Shown: positions 45,818-55,699 of the stretch, one piece after another | Layout: each line of letters begins with the position of its first letter | How positions within the stretch are numbered: position 1 is the stretch's first letter | DNA from: Sporosarcina ureae | GTDB lineage: Bacteria; Bacillota; Bacilli; Bacillales_A; Planococcaceae | Direction: 5' to 3' | Length of the DNA: 64,000 bases | Assembly: GCF_002101375.1 (NCBI RefSeq) | Contig: NZ_CP015207.1 | Coordinates: 620,001 to 684,000 of the forward strand | Translations under genes and position numbers: made by a program | The notes under the pieces: model-generated | Seen by the model: the letters and a program-made list of their open reading frames with translations, nothing else | Databases searched by the model: none | Told to the model about the DNA's origin: nothing

Positions 45818-48442
45818 TCACTTTGTTTCGTACCAAGACTTGCCATAATTCCAATCGACTTTCAACGGAACGTCGAGTTGAATCGTTTGTTCCATGACTT
45901 CCGGCACGATTTCTTTTAATTTCTCCAGCTCTTCCATTGGCGCTTCAAAGATCAATTCATCATGCACTTGTAGTAACATACGCGCTTGCATATTTTCTTT
46001 TTCAAGTCTGGTATCCATATCGATCATCGCTTGTTTAATGATGTCTGCCGCCGTTCCTTGAATCGGTGTATTCATCGCTGTACGCTCCGCGAAACCTCGC
46101 AAGTTGAAATTCGAACTCGTGATATCCGGCAAATAACGTCTACGTTTTAATAGTGTCGTGACATAGCCTTTTAACTTGGCATCCGTAATACTGTCATCCA
46201 TATACTGTTTGACGCCTGGGAAGCTTGCTAAATACGTATCGATGAATGTCGCTGCTTCTTTCCGGTTAATATTTAAACTCTGTGATAATCCATAATCACT
46301 GATGCCGTAGACGATACCAAAGTTGACAGCTTTTGCTGCGCGTCGCATATTGCTATCAACGTCCTCTTCCTTGACACCAAACACGTCCATTGCCGTTTTC
46401 GTATGAATGTCCGCACCTTGGCGGAATGCTTCAATTAATTTTTCATCTTGCGAAATATGTGCAAGTACACGCAACTCAATCTGTGAATAGTCGGCCGCAA
46501 ACATAATCCATTCTGTTTCAGATGGAACGAAAGCTGCGCGTATTTTGCGCCCTTCTTCCAACCGAATCGGGATATTTTGCAAGTTCGGATTGATCGAGCT
46601 CAATCTCCCTGTCTGTGTTAAAGCCTGCTGGAATCTCGTGTGAATCTTTCCATCTTCATGAATTTCTTTTGTCAGCCCTTCAATATAGGTTGAGTTTAAT
46701 TTACCGAGCTGTCTGTATAGTAAAATATGTTGAATGATTTCATGTTCGCTTTCGAGCTTCTCTAGCACATCCGCAGCTGTCGAGTAGCCCGTCTTCGTTT
46801 TCTTGATAGGCGTCAAACCGATTTTTTCAAATAAAATGACACCAAGCTGTTTAGGCGAATTAATATTGAATTTCTCGCCAGCCATTTCATAAATCGTCTT
46901 CTCAATTATCGCAAGACGTTCCGATAATTGCTCACCAATCGTTCTCAACACACCTACGTCCGTTTTCACACCCGTTACTTCCATTTTCCCAAGTATCTTC
47001 GCTAACGGTAATTCCAGGTCATGGAATAAATCTTGCTGTTCATTGTCCGCTAATTGTTTTGTGACGACTGGATACAACTCCCACACCGCATGCGCTTTTC
47101 TCGCAGTATGGTTGGCAAGTTGTTCCAATTGCGGCACCGTTCGTTTAGCCCCTTTACCGTAGACCACTTCATCACTTTCTACACCATGATAGCCGAATGA
47201 CCGTGCAATTTCAGAGACTTCATTTGTCGAGAAGGAAGGATTGACGATGTACGCCGCTAGCATGAGATCGAATTCCGCACCGTTTAGTTCCATGCCAAGT
47301 CGTGCAATCGCTGCATACGCTGATTTAGAATCCGAAACATATTTACGTGTTGTCTGGTCTGCCATCCAGTTTCTAAAGAGATCAGATGAAGTCGCTAATT
47401 CAGTAGAAATGAAATACGTATCGGTGTCATTCGATAAACCAATACCTAAAATATCTTGAGATAAATAATTATCCCCATCGATCTCGACGTGCAAAGACAT
47501 CGTGTCCGTCAGCATTTCTGAAGTAATTTCTTCCACGGTATGAACATTGATTTCTTCAAGTGGTTGAACCTCGACCAATACATCCATCTTTTCAAGCAAT
47601 GATTTAAATTGTAATTCTTTATATAGTTGTATAACTTCTTCTTCATTTCGTCCGATAAAATCCATATCATCCAATGACACCGTAATCGGTGCGTGAACTT
47701 CAATCGTCGCGAGTTCTTTACTCATGAATGCTTGGTCTTTATTATTCACGAGGTTCTCTTTCATTTTCTTGGCGGTGATTTGCTCTATCGATTCATAGAC
47801 ATTTTCTACAGAGCCGTATTCCTTCAACAATTTGATGGCAGTTTTTTCGCCAATCCCAGGTACGCCTGGAATATTATCGGACGCATCGCCCATCAAACCT
47901 TTCATGTCGATGATCTGCAATGGTGCAAGTCCATATTTTTCCTCGATATGCGCGGGTGTGTATTTTTCAAGATCGGTGATGCCTTTTCTTGTTATACATA
48001 CCGTCGTCTGATCATTCGCCAGTTGCGTTAAATCTTTATCTCCTGAAATGATAACGACTTCCGCTTCTGCATCACTGCACTCTCTGCTTAATGTTCCGAT
48101 AATGTCATCCGCTTCATATAAATCAAGTTCATACTGCGTGATGCCGAAAGCTTCAATTAGTTTACGAATATACGGGAACTGTTCCGAAAGCTCGGGTGGT
48201 GTTTTTTGACGTCCACCTTTGTATTCTGTATACGTACTATGACGGAATGTGGTTTTACCTGCATCCCATGCTACGATTACGTGCGTTGGTTTTTCATTCG
48301 CTAAGATGGTCTCTAACATCATCGTAAAGCCGTATACCGCGTTGGTATGCACACCTTTTTCATTCGTTAATAAAGGTAAAGCAAAAAATGCACGATAGGC
48401 TAAGCTATTTCCATCCAATAAGACGACTTTCTTTTTCGTCAA
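45818..48442 (-). CDS. polA: DNA polymerase I
   Basis: About 874 residues: N-terminal 5'-3' exonuclease (VVLLDGNSLAYRAFFALP, GDKDLTQL, PGVPGIGEKTA), a middle 3'-5' exonuclease-like fold lacking the DxE pair (HVEIDG instead) and so probably inactive, and the polymerase domain with DYSQIELRVLAHIS and QVHDELIFE. I place the start at the TTG at 48442 (LTKKKVVLLDG) because an upstream ATG at 48493 falls inside the hflC terminator; AAGGAG is upstream of the TTG. Confidence 0.95.
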   Translation of the reverse strand: MTKKKVVLLDGNSLAYRAFFALPLLTNEKGVHTNAVYGFTMMLETILANEKPTHVIVAWDAGKTTFRHSTYTEYKGGRQKTPPELSEQFPYIRKLIEAFGITQYELDLYEADDIIGTLSRECSDAEAEVVIISGDKDLTQLANDQTTVCITRKGITDLEKYTPAHIEEKYGLAPLQIIDMKGLMGDASDNIPGVPGIGEKTAIKLLKEYGSVENVYESIEQITAKKMKENLVNNKDQAFMSKELATIEVHAPITVSLDDMDFIGRNEEEVIQLYKELQFKSLLEKMDVLVEVQPLEEINVHTVEEITSEMLTDTMSLHVEIDGDNYLSQDILGIGLSNDTDTYFISTELATSSDLFRNWMADQTTRKYVSDSKSAYAAIARLGMELNGAEFDLMLAAYIVNPSFSTNEVSEIARSFGYHGVESDEVVYGKGAKRTVPQLEQLANHTARKAHAVWELYPVVTKQLADNEQQDLFHDLELPLAKILGKMEVTGVKTDVGVLRTIGEQLSERLAIIEKTIYEMAGEKFNINSPKQLGVILFEKIGLTPIKKTKTGYSTAADVLEKLESEHEIIQHILLYRQLGKLNSTYIEGLTKEIHEDGKIHTRFQQALTQTGRLSSINPNLQNIPIRLEEGRKIRAAFVPSETEWIMFAADYSQIELRVLAHISQDEKLIEAFRQGADIHTKTAMDVFGVKEEDVDSNMRRAAKAVNFGIVYGISDYGLSQSLNINRKEAATFIDTYLASFPGVKQYMDDSITDAKLKGYVTTLLKRRRYLPDITSSNFNLRGFAERTAMNTPIQGTAADIIKQAMIDMDTRLEKENMQARMLLQVHDELIFEAPMEELEKLKEIVPEVMEQTIQLDVPLKVDWNYGKSWYETK

Positions 48443-48474
48443 AATCCATCCCACTCCTTCATGTTCGTCACTAT

Positions 48475-48531
48475 AAAAAAACGTCATTTTCATCTAGTTT
48501 ACCACGTTTGGCAACTCGAATGAAAATGACG
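48475..48531 (-). terminator. Terminator between hflC and polA
   Basis: Minus strand CGTCATTTTCAT / ATGAAAATGACG, a 12-bp perfect stem around a 26-base loop, followed by TTTTTTT. It overlaps the polA 5' region. Confidence 0.8.
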
Positions 48532-48540
48532 CACTTATAA

Positions 48541-49566
48541 TTACTCGATATTGCCGGTTAATAGCTTGGCATATGGAGAATCTGCTGGAAGGATGATCAT
48601 CGTTTCATCATTCACGACTTTCGTATAGGACTGAAGTGTTCTATACAGTTTGTAGAATTCAGGATCTTTTGCATATGCATCGTTGTATATTTTTGCAGCT
48701 TCGGCTTCACCTTGCGCAGTGACGATCGCTGCTTCTTTTTTCGCTTTTGCTAACATTTCCTGAACTTCACGATCTGTTTCCGCTTCAATCTTCTGCTTCG
48801 CTGCATCACCCTCTGAAAGATACGATTGTGCAGTCGAATCACGCTCTGAAATCATTCGTGTGTAAATAGATTGTTCGTTTTCTTCAGGTAAATCAATACG
48901 TTTCATCCGGACATCTACCACTTTGATACCATAATTCCCATCGTCCAAAAACTTATTGACTTTGGCCGTCACATCATCATTCAAGCTTCCGCGAGAAGAA
49001 TCTTCATCATTGACAACATTGACGTAATCGAGACGTCCCATTTCATTACGGACTACAGAATAAATGAATTCTTCCATTCTAGCTTCCGCATTGACAATAT
49101 TACGCGCGTTGGAAATCATTTTGGCGGGATCTGTAATATGCCATATTGCATAGTTATCAATGATGATCCGTTTCTTGTCTTTTGTATTGATTTCCGCTTC
49201 TGACACGTTAGACGTCATTCGATTTTTCGGCAACGTACTGACACTTTGAATGAATGGTATTTTCATATTCATTCCAGGCTTTTCGATAATTCGTGTAATC
49301 TCACCGAACTGACGGACGACTCGGTACTCATTTTCTTTGACGATAAATAAGTTGGATAACAGAATGACAAGAATCGCAAAAACTACTGTTAGCGAGATAA
49401 TGAGTTTTGTGTACTTTTTCATATCTAACGCTTTTTTCGGTCGCATCTGCGTCACTTTAGGATCTGATTCCGGTGCCGATTTCTGTGCAGTTCTTTTTTG
49501 ATCGGTTTCCCCCATCTTCTTGAGGGCCTCTTCTATCTTCTTGAAAGGGTTTTGTTCGTTACTCAT
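48541..49566 (-). CDS. hflC: HflC-type SPFH/prohibitin membrane protein
   Basis: A 341-residue protein with a 50-residue cytoplasmic N-terminal part, one membrane helix (about 52-72) and an SPFH domain (about 75-270) with RMKRIDLPEENEQSIYTRM and a coiled-coil segment. With HflK it forms a periplasm-facing complex that modulates FtsH in proteobacteria. Its start overlaps the hflK stop by four bases (ATGA). The cytoplasmic N-terminal extension is longer than usual for HflC and has a low-complexity KK/T/S region. Confidence 0.85.
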   Translation of the reverse strand: MSNEQNPFKKIEEALKKMGETDQKRTAQKSAPESDPKVTQMRPKKALDMKKYTKLIISLTVVFAILVILLSNLFIVKENEYRVVRQFGEITRIIEKPGMNMKIPFIQSVSTLPKNRMTSNVSEAEINTKDKKRIIIDNYAIWHITDPAKMISNARNIVNAEARMEEFIYSVVRNEMGRLDYVNVVNDEDSSRGSLNDDVTAKVNKFLDDGNYGIKVVDVRMKRIDLPEENEQSIYTRMISERDSTAQSYLSEGDAAKQKIEAETDREVQEMLAKAKKEAAIVTAQGEAEAAKIYNDAYAKDPEFYKLYRTLQSYTKVVNDETMIILPADSPYAKLLTGNIE

Positions 49567-50540
49567 GAAGCTTTCCCTCCTTTTTCAGCTGACTTATCCT
49601 TTTCTTCCGTTACTGGCGGCTGATCTTTTTGCAGCTGTTGGAGCGGTAAATACTTCATCGTTTCTCCGCTGTCGTTCATGATATAAAGATTTGCTTTAGG
49701 TAACACTTGCTCTAGTGTCTCAATGATCAAGCGCTCGCGAGTGATATCTTTACTTTTTGCATATTCATTATACAAATCACTGAATACTGCTACGTCACCA
49801 CGCGCTTGTTCGATACGTGCCGTCTTTTTTCCTTGCGCTTGGGATTTGATTGCGTCACGTTCACCAATCGCTTCTTTCGTCCTTTGGTTTTCGTACTTTT
49901 TCGCTTCGTTAATTTTCGTGTTTTTCGTTTCACGCGCATCTGTTACAGCAGTAAATGCTGCACGGACTTCTGCGTTTGGTAATTCCACGTCTTGCAACTT
50001 CACACCTTGTACTGCTATACCAATATCATATTTTTCTACTAAACTAGTTAATAGTTCACGGGTCTTTGCTTCGATTTCCGCTTTTCCATCCGTTAGTGCC
50101 GCATCGATTGTGGAACTACCGATGACTGAACGAATAGAGGCAGATGCCGCATCCCTCAAGATTTCAATAGGGTCTTCTGCATTGAATAGATACTTCTTCG
50201 GATCCACAATCCGCCACTGCACTGTCAGATCGGTCAGAACGATGTATTCATCCCCTGTAATCATCTTCGTTTCCTTATCCACGATTTCACCTGACTTGTC
50301 TTGCTTGTAACCGAAATGAATACTGTATGTTTCCTTTGATACGATTTCTGTCTTCTGAATCGGCCAAGGTAATTTAAAATGTAGACCTGATTCCGTCACA
50401 GGTGCGCCAGCTTGACCGAATGAAATGACAACAGCTTGTTCAGATTCGTCTACTGTGTACCACGTAGTAAAGACGATCAATAAAAGTAATAAGCCGGTGA
50501 TAAACAAACCTAGAGTCACCAGAATTCTTTTTGTGCTCAT
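49563..50540 (-). CDS. hflK: HflK-type SPFH/prohibitin membrane protein
   Basis: A 325-residue partner of HflC: an N-terminal helix (about 5-25), SPFH domain with VVISFGQAGAPVTESGLHFKLPWPIQKTE, and an Ala/Lys/Glu coiled coil (INEAKKYENQRTKEAIGE). The ATG at 50540 has AAAGGGGG upstream; a frame extended to 50600 lacks a ribosome site. It sits between phoR and polA, which are adjacent in B. subtilis. Confidence 0.85.
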   Translation of the reverse strand: MSTKRILVTLGLFITGLLLLLIVFTTWYTVDESEQAVVISFGQAGAPVTESGLHFKLPWPIQKTEIVSKETYSIHFGYKQDKSGEIVDKETKMITGDEYIVLTDLTVQWRIVDPKKYLFNAEDPIEILRDAASASIRSVIGSSTIDAALTDGKAEIEAKTRELLTSLVEKYDIGIAVQGVKLQDVELPNAEVRAAFTAVTDARETKNTKINEAKKYENQRTKEAIGERDAIKSQAQGKKTARIEQARGDVAVFSDLYNEYAKSKDITRERLIIETLEQVLPKANLYIMNDSGETMKYLPLQQLQKDQPPVTEEKDKSAEKGGKAS

Positions 50541-50564
50541 TTCTGTTCCCCCTTTTCTATGTAT

Positions 50565-50587
50565 GACTACTGTACGGAACAGTAGTC
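50565..50587 (-). other. Hairpin between phoR and hflK
   Basis: Perfect 9-bp inverted repeat GACTACTGT / ACAGTAGTC with a 5-base loop and no T-run, 25 bases before the hflK start. It may be a processing or attenuation element. Confidence 0.4.
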
Positions 50588-50609
50588 GAGTAAGTTTCAT
50601 TTTTCTATA

Positions 50610-52025
50610 CTACATTTGTTCATCGGTAGGTAGTTGAACACGGAAAACAGTGCCGACACCCACTTCACTGTCCACTGTGACAGTCCCTTGATGCGCTTCA
50701 GCGATGTGTTTCACAATCGCAAGACCAAGTCCTGTACCACCTGATTCCCTGCTTCTCGCACGATCTACGCGGTAAAAACGTTCAAATAGACGCGGCAGTT
50801 CTGAAGGCATGATGCCAATCCCTTGATCGCGGACTGTGATTAACACATTTTCTTCTATTTCTTCTACAGAAACTGTTACAATCGTTTTCTCTTGCGAGTA
50901 AGCGATGGCATTATTCAATAAGTTCACCATGACTTGCACTAAACGATCATGATCTGCAGGGATGATTAATTGGTCTGGCATATGCAAATCAATTCGCATA
51001 TCTTTTTCCTGCACTTTTGCTTGAACGATTTTGACGGATTGCTCCACTACTTCTACCACATCAACAGGGGTTCGTGTAATTTCAAAACTGCCACGCTCCA
51101 TGCTGGACAATCGCAATAAATCTTCAATCAATAATTGCAGACGATTACTTTCTTTATACATAATCTCTAGGAAATCTCGCTTCATCACAGGATCTTCCAC
51201 TACACCGTCAAGCAACATTTCTGAAAAACCTTTAATCGACGTAACAGGTGTTTTTAATTCATGGGACACATTCGCCACGAAATCTTTACGTACTTGCTCT
51301 AGACGAACCAGCTCTGTCACGTCATGCATGATAATAACGATTCCAAGCCAGTTACCATTTTCACCGATGACAGGTGCTCCGTATACTTCTAAATAACAAA
51401 CGCCTTCTTTAAGTAAAACTTTGGATTGAAATGAACGTACTTCCTCCGTTAAAAATATCGTTTCTATTTCTCTTTCAATATCTGATGGCAAACCAATATC
51501 TTTAAATGTTTTTCCCATTAACTCTTCACCATTGCGATGGAATGTTTCTTCAAACACACGGTTGACTAAGTTGACTGCCCCTTGTCTACCAAACATCAAT
51601 AGACTGCTACCAATGCTACTGACTAATGTATTTAAACGCTCTTGTTCCATTGCGCGTAGTGCAGCGTTTCCTTGTAATTTCTGCGCGACTTCATTGATGG
51701 AACTCATCAGTTGGTGATTGGTCGCAGTGTCTTCATTATGCGCTCGTACCAAATAATTGCCTTGCGCTAATTGATGGATAACACCTGTAAAGTGATCAAT
51801 TGGCCGGACATATTGCTGAAGGATTTTTGCCATAACAAACATCGTAATAACAAATACTAAAACGAGTGTAAACAGTAAGTAGACCCAATAGGTTTGTTGT
51901 ATAGTCGCGTCCACATTTTCTCCAAACAAATGAAAAAATTGTCCTAAGATAATTCCTAGCACAATTAATAAAATGGATAAAATGATGGCTGATGCAGTTA
52001 AAATTCTTGTGTAATAATACTTCAT
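50610..52025 (-). CDS. phoR: Phosphate-regulon sensor histidine kinase PhoR, short-loop form
   Basis: A 471-residue kinase: TM1 about 10-32, TM2 about 48-67, HAMP-like linker, PAS domain (about 125-240), HisKA with H255 in ANVSHELKTP, and HATPase_c with N, G1 (VRDQGIGI) and G2 (GGTGLGLAIVKH) boxes. The loop between TM1 and TM2 is only about 15 residues, whereas B. subtilis PhoR carries a large extracellular domain there. Its start is one base after the phoP stop. Confidence 0.93.
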   Translation of the reverse strand: MKYYYTRILTASAIILSILLIVLGIILGQFFHLFGENVDATIQQTYWVYLLFTLVLVFVITMFVMAKILQQYVRPIDHFTGVIHQLAQGNYLVRAHNEDTATNHQLMSSINEVAQKLQGNAALRAMEQERLNTLVSSIGSSLLMFGRQGAVNLVNRVFEETFHRNGEELMGKTFKDIGLPSDIEREIETIFLTEEVRSFQSKVLLKEGVCYLEVYGAPVIGENGNWLGIVIIMHDVTELVRLEQVRKDFVANVSHELKTPVTSIKGFSEMLLDGVVEDPVMKRDFLEIMYKESNRLQLLIEDLLRLSSMERGSFEITRTPVDVVEVVEQSVKIVQAKVQEKDMRIDLHMPDQLIIPADHDRLVQVMVNLLNNAIAYSQEKTIVTVSVEEIEENVLITVRDQGIGIMPSELPRLFERFYRVDRARSRESGGTGLGLAIVKHIAEAHQGTVTVDSEVGVGTVFRVQLPTDEQM

Positions 52026-52727
52026 CTAGTTTTGCTCCCCGAACTTGTAACCGACGCCTCTCATCGTTTTAATATAGCGCGGTTTCCTCGTATTTTCTTC
52101 GATTTTATCGCGCAGATGGCTAACATGTACATCCACAATTCTAGAATCTCCCGCAAACTCGTAATTCCAGACCGCTTGTAACAACTGATCTCGAGAGAAC
52201 ACCCGATTCGGATGCTTCATGAAATAAACAAGCAACTCAAATTCTTTCGGTGTGAATTCTAGCGGCTTTTCATCCAAATACACTTCCAAGCGTTCCGGAT
52301 ACACTGTCAGCTGCCCTGCAACCAATTTCTTTTCCTTCATAGGATTGCGCTCACCTGTACGCCTAAGAACTGCACGAACTCTTGCCGCCACTTCACGAGG
52401 ACTAAAAGGCTTGGTCATATAATCATCGGCACCCATTTCTAGCCCTACGATTTTATCCATCTCTTCTCCTTTAGCAGTCAACATGATGATCGGCGTTTCA
52501 ATATTCTCTTTTCTCAGCATACGGCAAACTTCTATTCCGTCTATTTTAGGCAACATTAAATCTAGAAGAATCAAATCAGGGTGTTCATCTAATACTTTTT
52601 CCACGGCTTCTTCTCCATCATTCGCGAGTACGGTTATATAACCCGCTTGTTGCAATGTGAATTCAAGTAGTTTTTGTATTGACTGTTCATCTTCCACAAT
52701 CAAAATCTTTTGCTGTTTAATTCCCAT
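52026..52727 (-). CDS. phoP: Phosphate-regulon response regulator PhoP
   Basis: A 233-residue OmpR-family regulator: receiver with VEDE acidic pocket, D56 in ILLDLMLP, MLTAK, TKPFSPRE, and a winged helix (AVWNYEFAGDSRIVDVHVSHL). It works with the adjacent PhoR. Its first codons overlap the end of the MaoC-like gene by 11 bases, so all three are probably co-transcribed. A second PhoP-like regulator lies at 23939-24643. Confidence 0.94.
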   Translation of the reverse strand: MGIKQQKILIVEDEQSIQKLLEFTLQQAGYITVLANDGEEAVEKVLDEHPDLILLDLMLPKIDGIEVCRMLRKENIETPIIMLTAKGEEMDKIVGLEMGADDYMTKPFSPREVAARVRAVLRRTGERNPMKEKKLVAGQLTVYPERLEVYLDEKPLEFTPKEFELLVYFMKHPNRVFSRDQLLQAVWNYEFAGDSRIVDVHVSHLRDKIEENTRKPRYIKTMRGVGYKFGEQN

Positions 52728-53202
52728 CCGCGGATTCCTTTGTTTGCATGAGTTTGGCAGGAAGCTTTTGTGGAGCGATGACCACTACTTCTCCACTCAT
52801 AATTCGCTCGCCTTCTTGATCGGTTGCATCTACTTGGATGGTTACTTGGTTTGACTGCACTTCAAGTTTTGTAACTTCCAGAACGAATTCAACTATCGAG
52901 TAATGATAGACCGGTTTAGGAAAATGTAGTTGTTGATTGATTATATGTGCTCCTGGTCCCGGCATATGTTTCGAAATGGCGGCTGTCACGATACCCGTCA
53001 ACATAATGGGTGGAACGATCGGCTGTCCGTATATCGTCTCCGCTGCATAATCATGTTGTAAATATAACGGATTGGCATCGTTCGTCAATCCTAGGTATAG
53101 CATCAAATCTTTATCTTCTATTTTCTCGGTCAAGTGTAACCTCTCGCCTATTTCTAACTCTGTTATATCTTTCCCTATCAATTTCCGTCTACTTTTCAAC
53201 AA
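52717..53202 (-). CDS. MaoC-like hotdog-fold dehydratase protein
   Basis: A roughly 160-residue MaoC-type hydratase/dehydratase. The region YLGLTNDANPLYLQHDYAAETIYGQPIVPP contains the family's D-x-N-P-x3-D-x2-(A/Y) pattern, here DANPLYLQHDYA. It probably acts on acyl thioesters, but the substrate is unknown. Start in the TTG-TTG pair after AGGAGGGG (53202 or 53199). It overlaps phoP by 11 bases. In B. subtilis mdh directly precedes phoP, so this is an inserted neighbour. Confidence 0.75.
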   Translation of the reverse strand: MLKSRRKLIGKDITELEIGERLHLTEKIEDKDLMLYLGLTNDANPLYLQHDYAAETIYGQPIVPPIMLTGIVTAAISKHMPGPGAHIINQQLHFPKPVYHYSIVEFVLEVTKLEVQSNQVTIQVDATDQEGERIMSGEVVVIAPQKLPAKLMQTKESADGN

Positions 53203-53302
53203 ACAAACCCCTCCTATATTTCTAAAGTCATCCATAAAAAAGCTGAAAATTACTTCAATAATTAAATTATAACAATCCACCCATGAAAAATCGAGTTAAC
53301 AA

Positions 53303-53340
53303 GAAAAAAGATCGGACCGCTAGATAGCTGTCCGATCTTC
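53303..53340 (-). terminator. Terminator after mdh
   Basis: AAGATCGGAC / GTCCGATCTT, a 10-bp perfect stem. On the minus strand TTTTTTC follows. Confidence 0.85.
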
Positions 53341-53351
53341 CACCTATAATT

Positions 53352-54290
53352 TTACGCTAGAACACTCATGACTGTACGTACAGAATCAGCGGACTTTTGA
53401 AGCGCCATTTTCTCATCGTCAGTTAATTCAAGTTCTATGATCTTTTCAATACCGTCCGCGCCTAACACCGTAGGAACACCTAAATAAATACCATTCATTC
53501 CGTATTCGCCTTCTAGAAATGCAATAGATGGTAATACACGTTTTTGGTCTTTCAAAATCGCTTCTGTCATTTCCACCAATGCAGCAGCCGGCGCATAATA
53601 TGCGGAACCATTGCCTAATAGATTGACGATTTCAGCGCCACCTTTACGTGTACGTTCTACAATTTCTTCCAGACGACCTGTAGAGATCAAGTTTTCTAGA
53701 GGTACACCGCCAGCAGTCGAATAACGAACTAGAGGCACCATATCGTCTCCATGGCCACCTAAAACGAATCCGGTTACATCTTTAACTGATAGATTCAATT
53801 CTTGTGCGACAAACGTCCGGAAACGAGCTGTATCCAGTACACCCGATTGACCGATTACACGTTCTTTAGGGAATCCGGATGCTTTGTATACAGTATACGT
53901 CATGGCATCCACTGGATTCGTTAGAACGATAATCTTCGTATCAGGAGAATACTTTACAATTTCAGCTGTTACTGATTTCATGACTTTTTGATTTGTCTGT
54001 ACTAAGTCGTCACGGCTCATTCCAGGTTTACGCGCAATACCCGCAGTAATGACCACTACATCCGAATCTTTTGTATCCTCGTAATTAGATGTACCGATGA
54101 TGTTGGCATCAAACCCTTGAACCGGACCAGCTTCCAACATGTCCAATGCTTTGCCTTTCGTTGGATTTTCCATTGCTGGAATATCCACGATGACGACATC
54201 ACATAATTCTTTTTGAGCTAAAAGGAATGCAGTTGTTGCTCCAGTAAAACCAGATCCGATAACCGATACTTTTTTACGCTTCAATGACAT
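53352..54290 (-). CDS. mdh: Malate dehydrogenase
   Basis: NAD-dependent malate/oxaloacetate step of the TCA cycle, 312 residues, of the LDH-like group. The Rossmann loop is [14 protein letters not shown], with substrate-binding [14 protein letters not shown] and the catalytic His in [11 protein letters not shown]. The ATG at 54290 follows AAAAAGGAGAG; an ATG at 54341 reads the upstream hairpin and is rejected. It is the third gene of citZ-icd-mdh. Confidence 0.96.
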   Translation of the reverse strand: MSLKRKKVSVIGSGFTGATTAFLLAQKELCDVVIVDIPAMENPTKGKALDMLEAGPVQGFDANIIGTSNYEDTKDSDVVVITAGIARKPGMSRDDLVQTNQKVMKSVTAEIVKYSPDTKIIVLTNPVDAMTYTVYKASGFPKERVIGQSGVLDTARFRTFVAQELNLSVKDVTGFVLGGHGDDMVPLVRYSTAGGVPLENLISTGRLEEIVERTRKGGAEIVNLLGNGSAYYAPAAALVEMTEAILKDQKRVLPSIAFLEGEYGMNGIYLGVPTVLGADGIEKIIELELTDDEKMALQKSADSVRTVMSVLA

Positions 54291-54323
54291 GTAAAACTCT
54301 CCTTTTTCAGAACAAGATAGTAG

Positions 54324-54352
54324 AAAGAGGGGGATTCTCATCCCCCTCTTTT
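54324..54352 (-). terminator. Hairpin between icd and mdh
   Basis: AAAGAGGGGGA / TCCCCCTCTTT, an 11-bp GC-rich stem followed by only CT. It is probably a partial terminator or processing site setting relative icd and mdh output. Confidence 0.6.
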
Positions 54353-54359
54353 GTCATGC

Positions 54360-55628
54360 TTATAGGTTTTTGATTAGTGCGTCAGCAAATCCAGAAGTGC
54401 TTACTTCTTCTGCATTGTCCATTAGACGTGCGAAGTCGTATGTCACTACTTTAGATGCGATAGACTTTTCGATAGAAGCAGTGATTAGATCAGCCGCCTC
54501 GTTCCAACCAATATGTTGAAGCATCATAACACCTGAAAGCAATACAGATGAAGGGTTAACTTTATCCAATCCTGCATATTTCGGTGCTGTACCATGAGTT
54601 GCTTCAAAGATCGCATGTCCAGACTCGTAGTTAATGTTCGCTCCTGGTGCGATTCCGATTCCGCCTACTTGTGCAGCAAGCGCGTCAGAAACGTAGTCAC
54701 CGTTCAAGTTCATTGTAGCTACTACGTCAAACTCTTTTGGACGTGTTAGGATTTGTTGCAAGAAGATATCAGCAATTGCATCTTTTACGATGATTTTGCC
54801 TGCAGCTTCTGCATCAGATTGTGCTTTATTAGCAGCATCTGTTCCGTCAGCGTCTTTAATACGGTCATATTCTCTCCATGTGAATACTTTGTCGCCGAAT
54901 TCTTCTTCAGCCAACTCGTATGCCCAGTTCGCGAATGCGCCTTCTGTGAACTTCATGATGTTTCCTTTGTGTACAATCGTCAAAGATTTACGACCTTCTT
55001 CAATCGTATAGTTCAATGCTGAACGAACAAGACGCTTTGTACCTTCTTCAGAAATTGGTTTGATACCAAGTCCGGAAGTTTCAGGGAAACGAATATTTTT
55101 AACACCTAACTCGGTTTGAAGGAAGTTAATTAATTTTTTCACTTCGTCAGAACCTTCTTGGTACTCAATACCTGCATAGATGTCCTCTGTGTTTTCACGG
55201 AAAATAACCATGTCACAATCCTCAGGACGTTTCACGGGTGATGGTACTCCTTGGAAATAACGAACCGGACGCAAGCAAGTGTATAGATCAAGTTCTTGAC
55301 GTAGTGCTACGTTCAATGAACGGAATCCTCCACCGATTGGTGTAGTAAGTGGTCCTTTAATCGCAATTAGATATTCTTTAATTGTGTCAAGAGTTTCTTT
55401 TGGAAGCCAGTCACCAGTTTCGTTGAATGCCTTTTCTCCTGCAAGAACTTCTAACCAATTAATCTTCTTTTTTCCGTCATAAGCTTTTTCAACAGCTGCT
55501 TCGATAACACGTGAAGCTGCATGCCAAATATCCGGACCTGTGCCGTCACCTATAATGAAAGGAATCGTTGCGTGATCTGGGACGTTTAAAACACCGTTAG
55601 TTACTGTAATCTTTCCTTCGTTAGCCAT
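54360..55628 (-). CDS. icd: NADP-dependent isocitrate dehydrogenase
   Basis: Converts isocitrate to 2-oxoglutarate. A 422-residue bacterial-type ICDH with the phosphorylatable-loop region [36 protein letters not shown] and HGTAPKYAG. The ATG at 55628 has CAGGAGGAT upstream. It lies 71 bases after citZ, in the citZ-icd-mdh operon. Confidence 0.97.
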   Translation of the reverse strand: MANEGKITVTNGVLNVPDHATIPFIIGDGTGPDIWHAASRVIEAAVEKAYDGKKKINWLEVLAGEKAFNETGDWLPKETLDTIKEYLIAIKGPLTTPIGGGFRSLNVALRQELDLYTCLRPVRYFQGVPSPVKRPEDCDMVIFRENTEDIYAGIEYQEGSDEVKKLINFLQTELGVKNIRFPETSGLGIKPISEEGTKRLVRSALNYTIEEGRKSLTIVHKGNIMKFTEGAFANWAYELAEEEFGDKVFTWREYDRIKDADGTDAANKAQSDAEAAGKIIVKDAIADIFLQQILTRPKEFDVVATMNLNGDYVSDALAAQVGGIGIAPGANINYESGHAIFEATHGTAPKYAGLDKVNPSSVLLSGVMMLQHIGWNEAADLITASIEKSIASKVVTYDFARLMDNAEEVSTSGFADALIKNL

Positions 55629-55699
55629 TATTGATATCCTCCTGAGTTCAAAATCAGTGGGCCGGTATACGAGATACCGCCCCACGAATTTACTATTTT

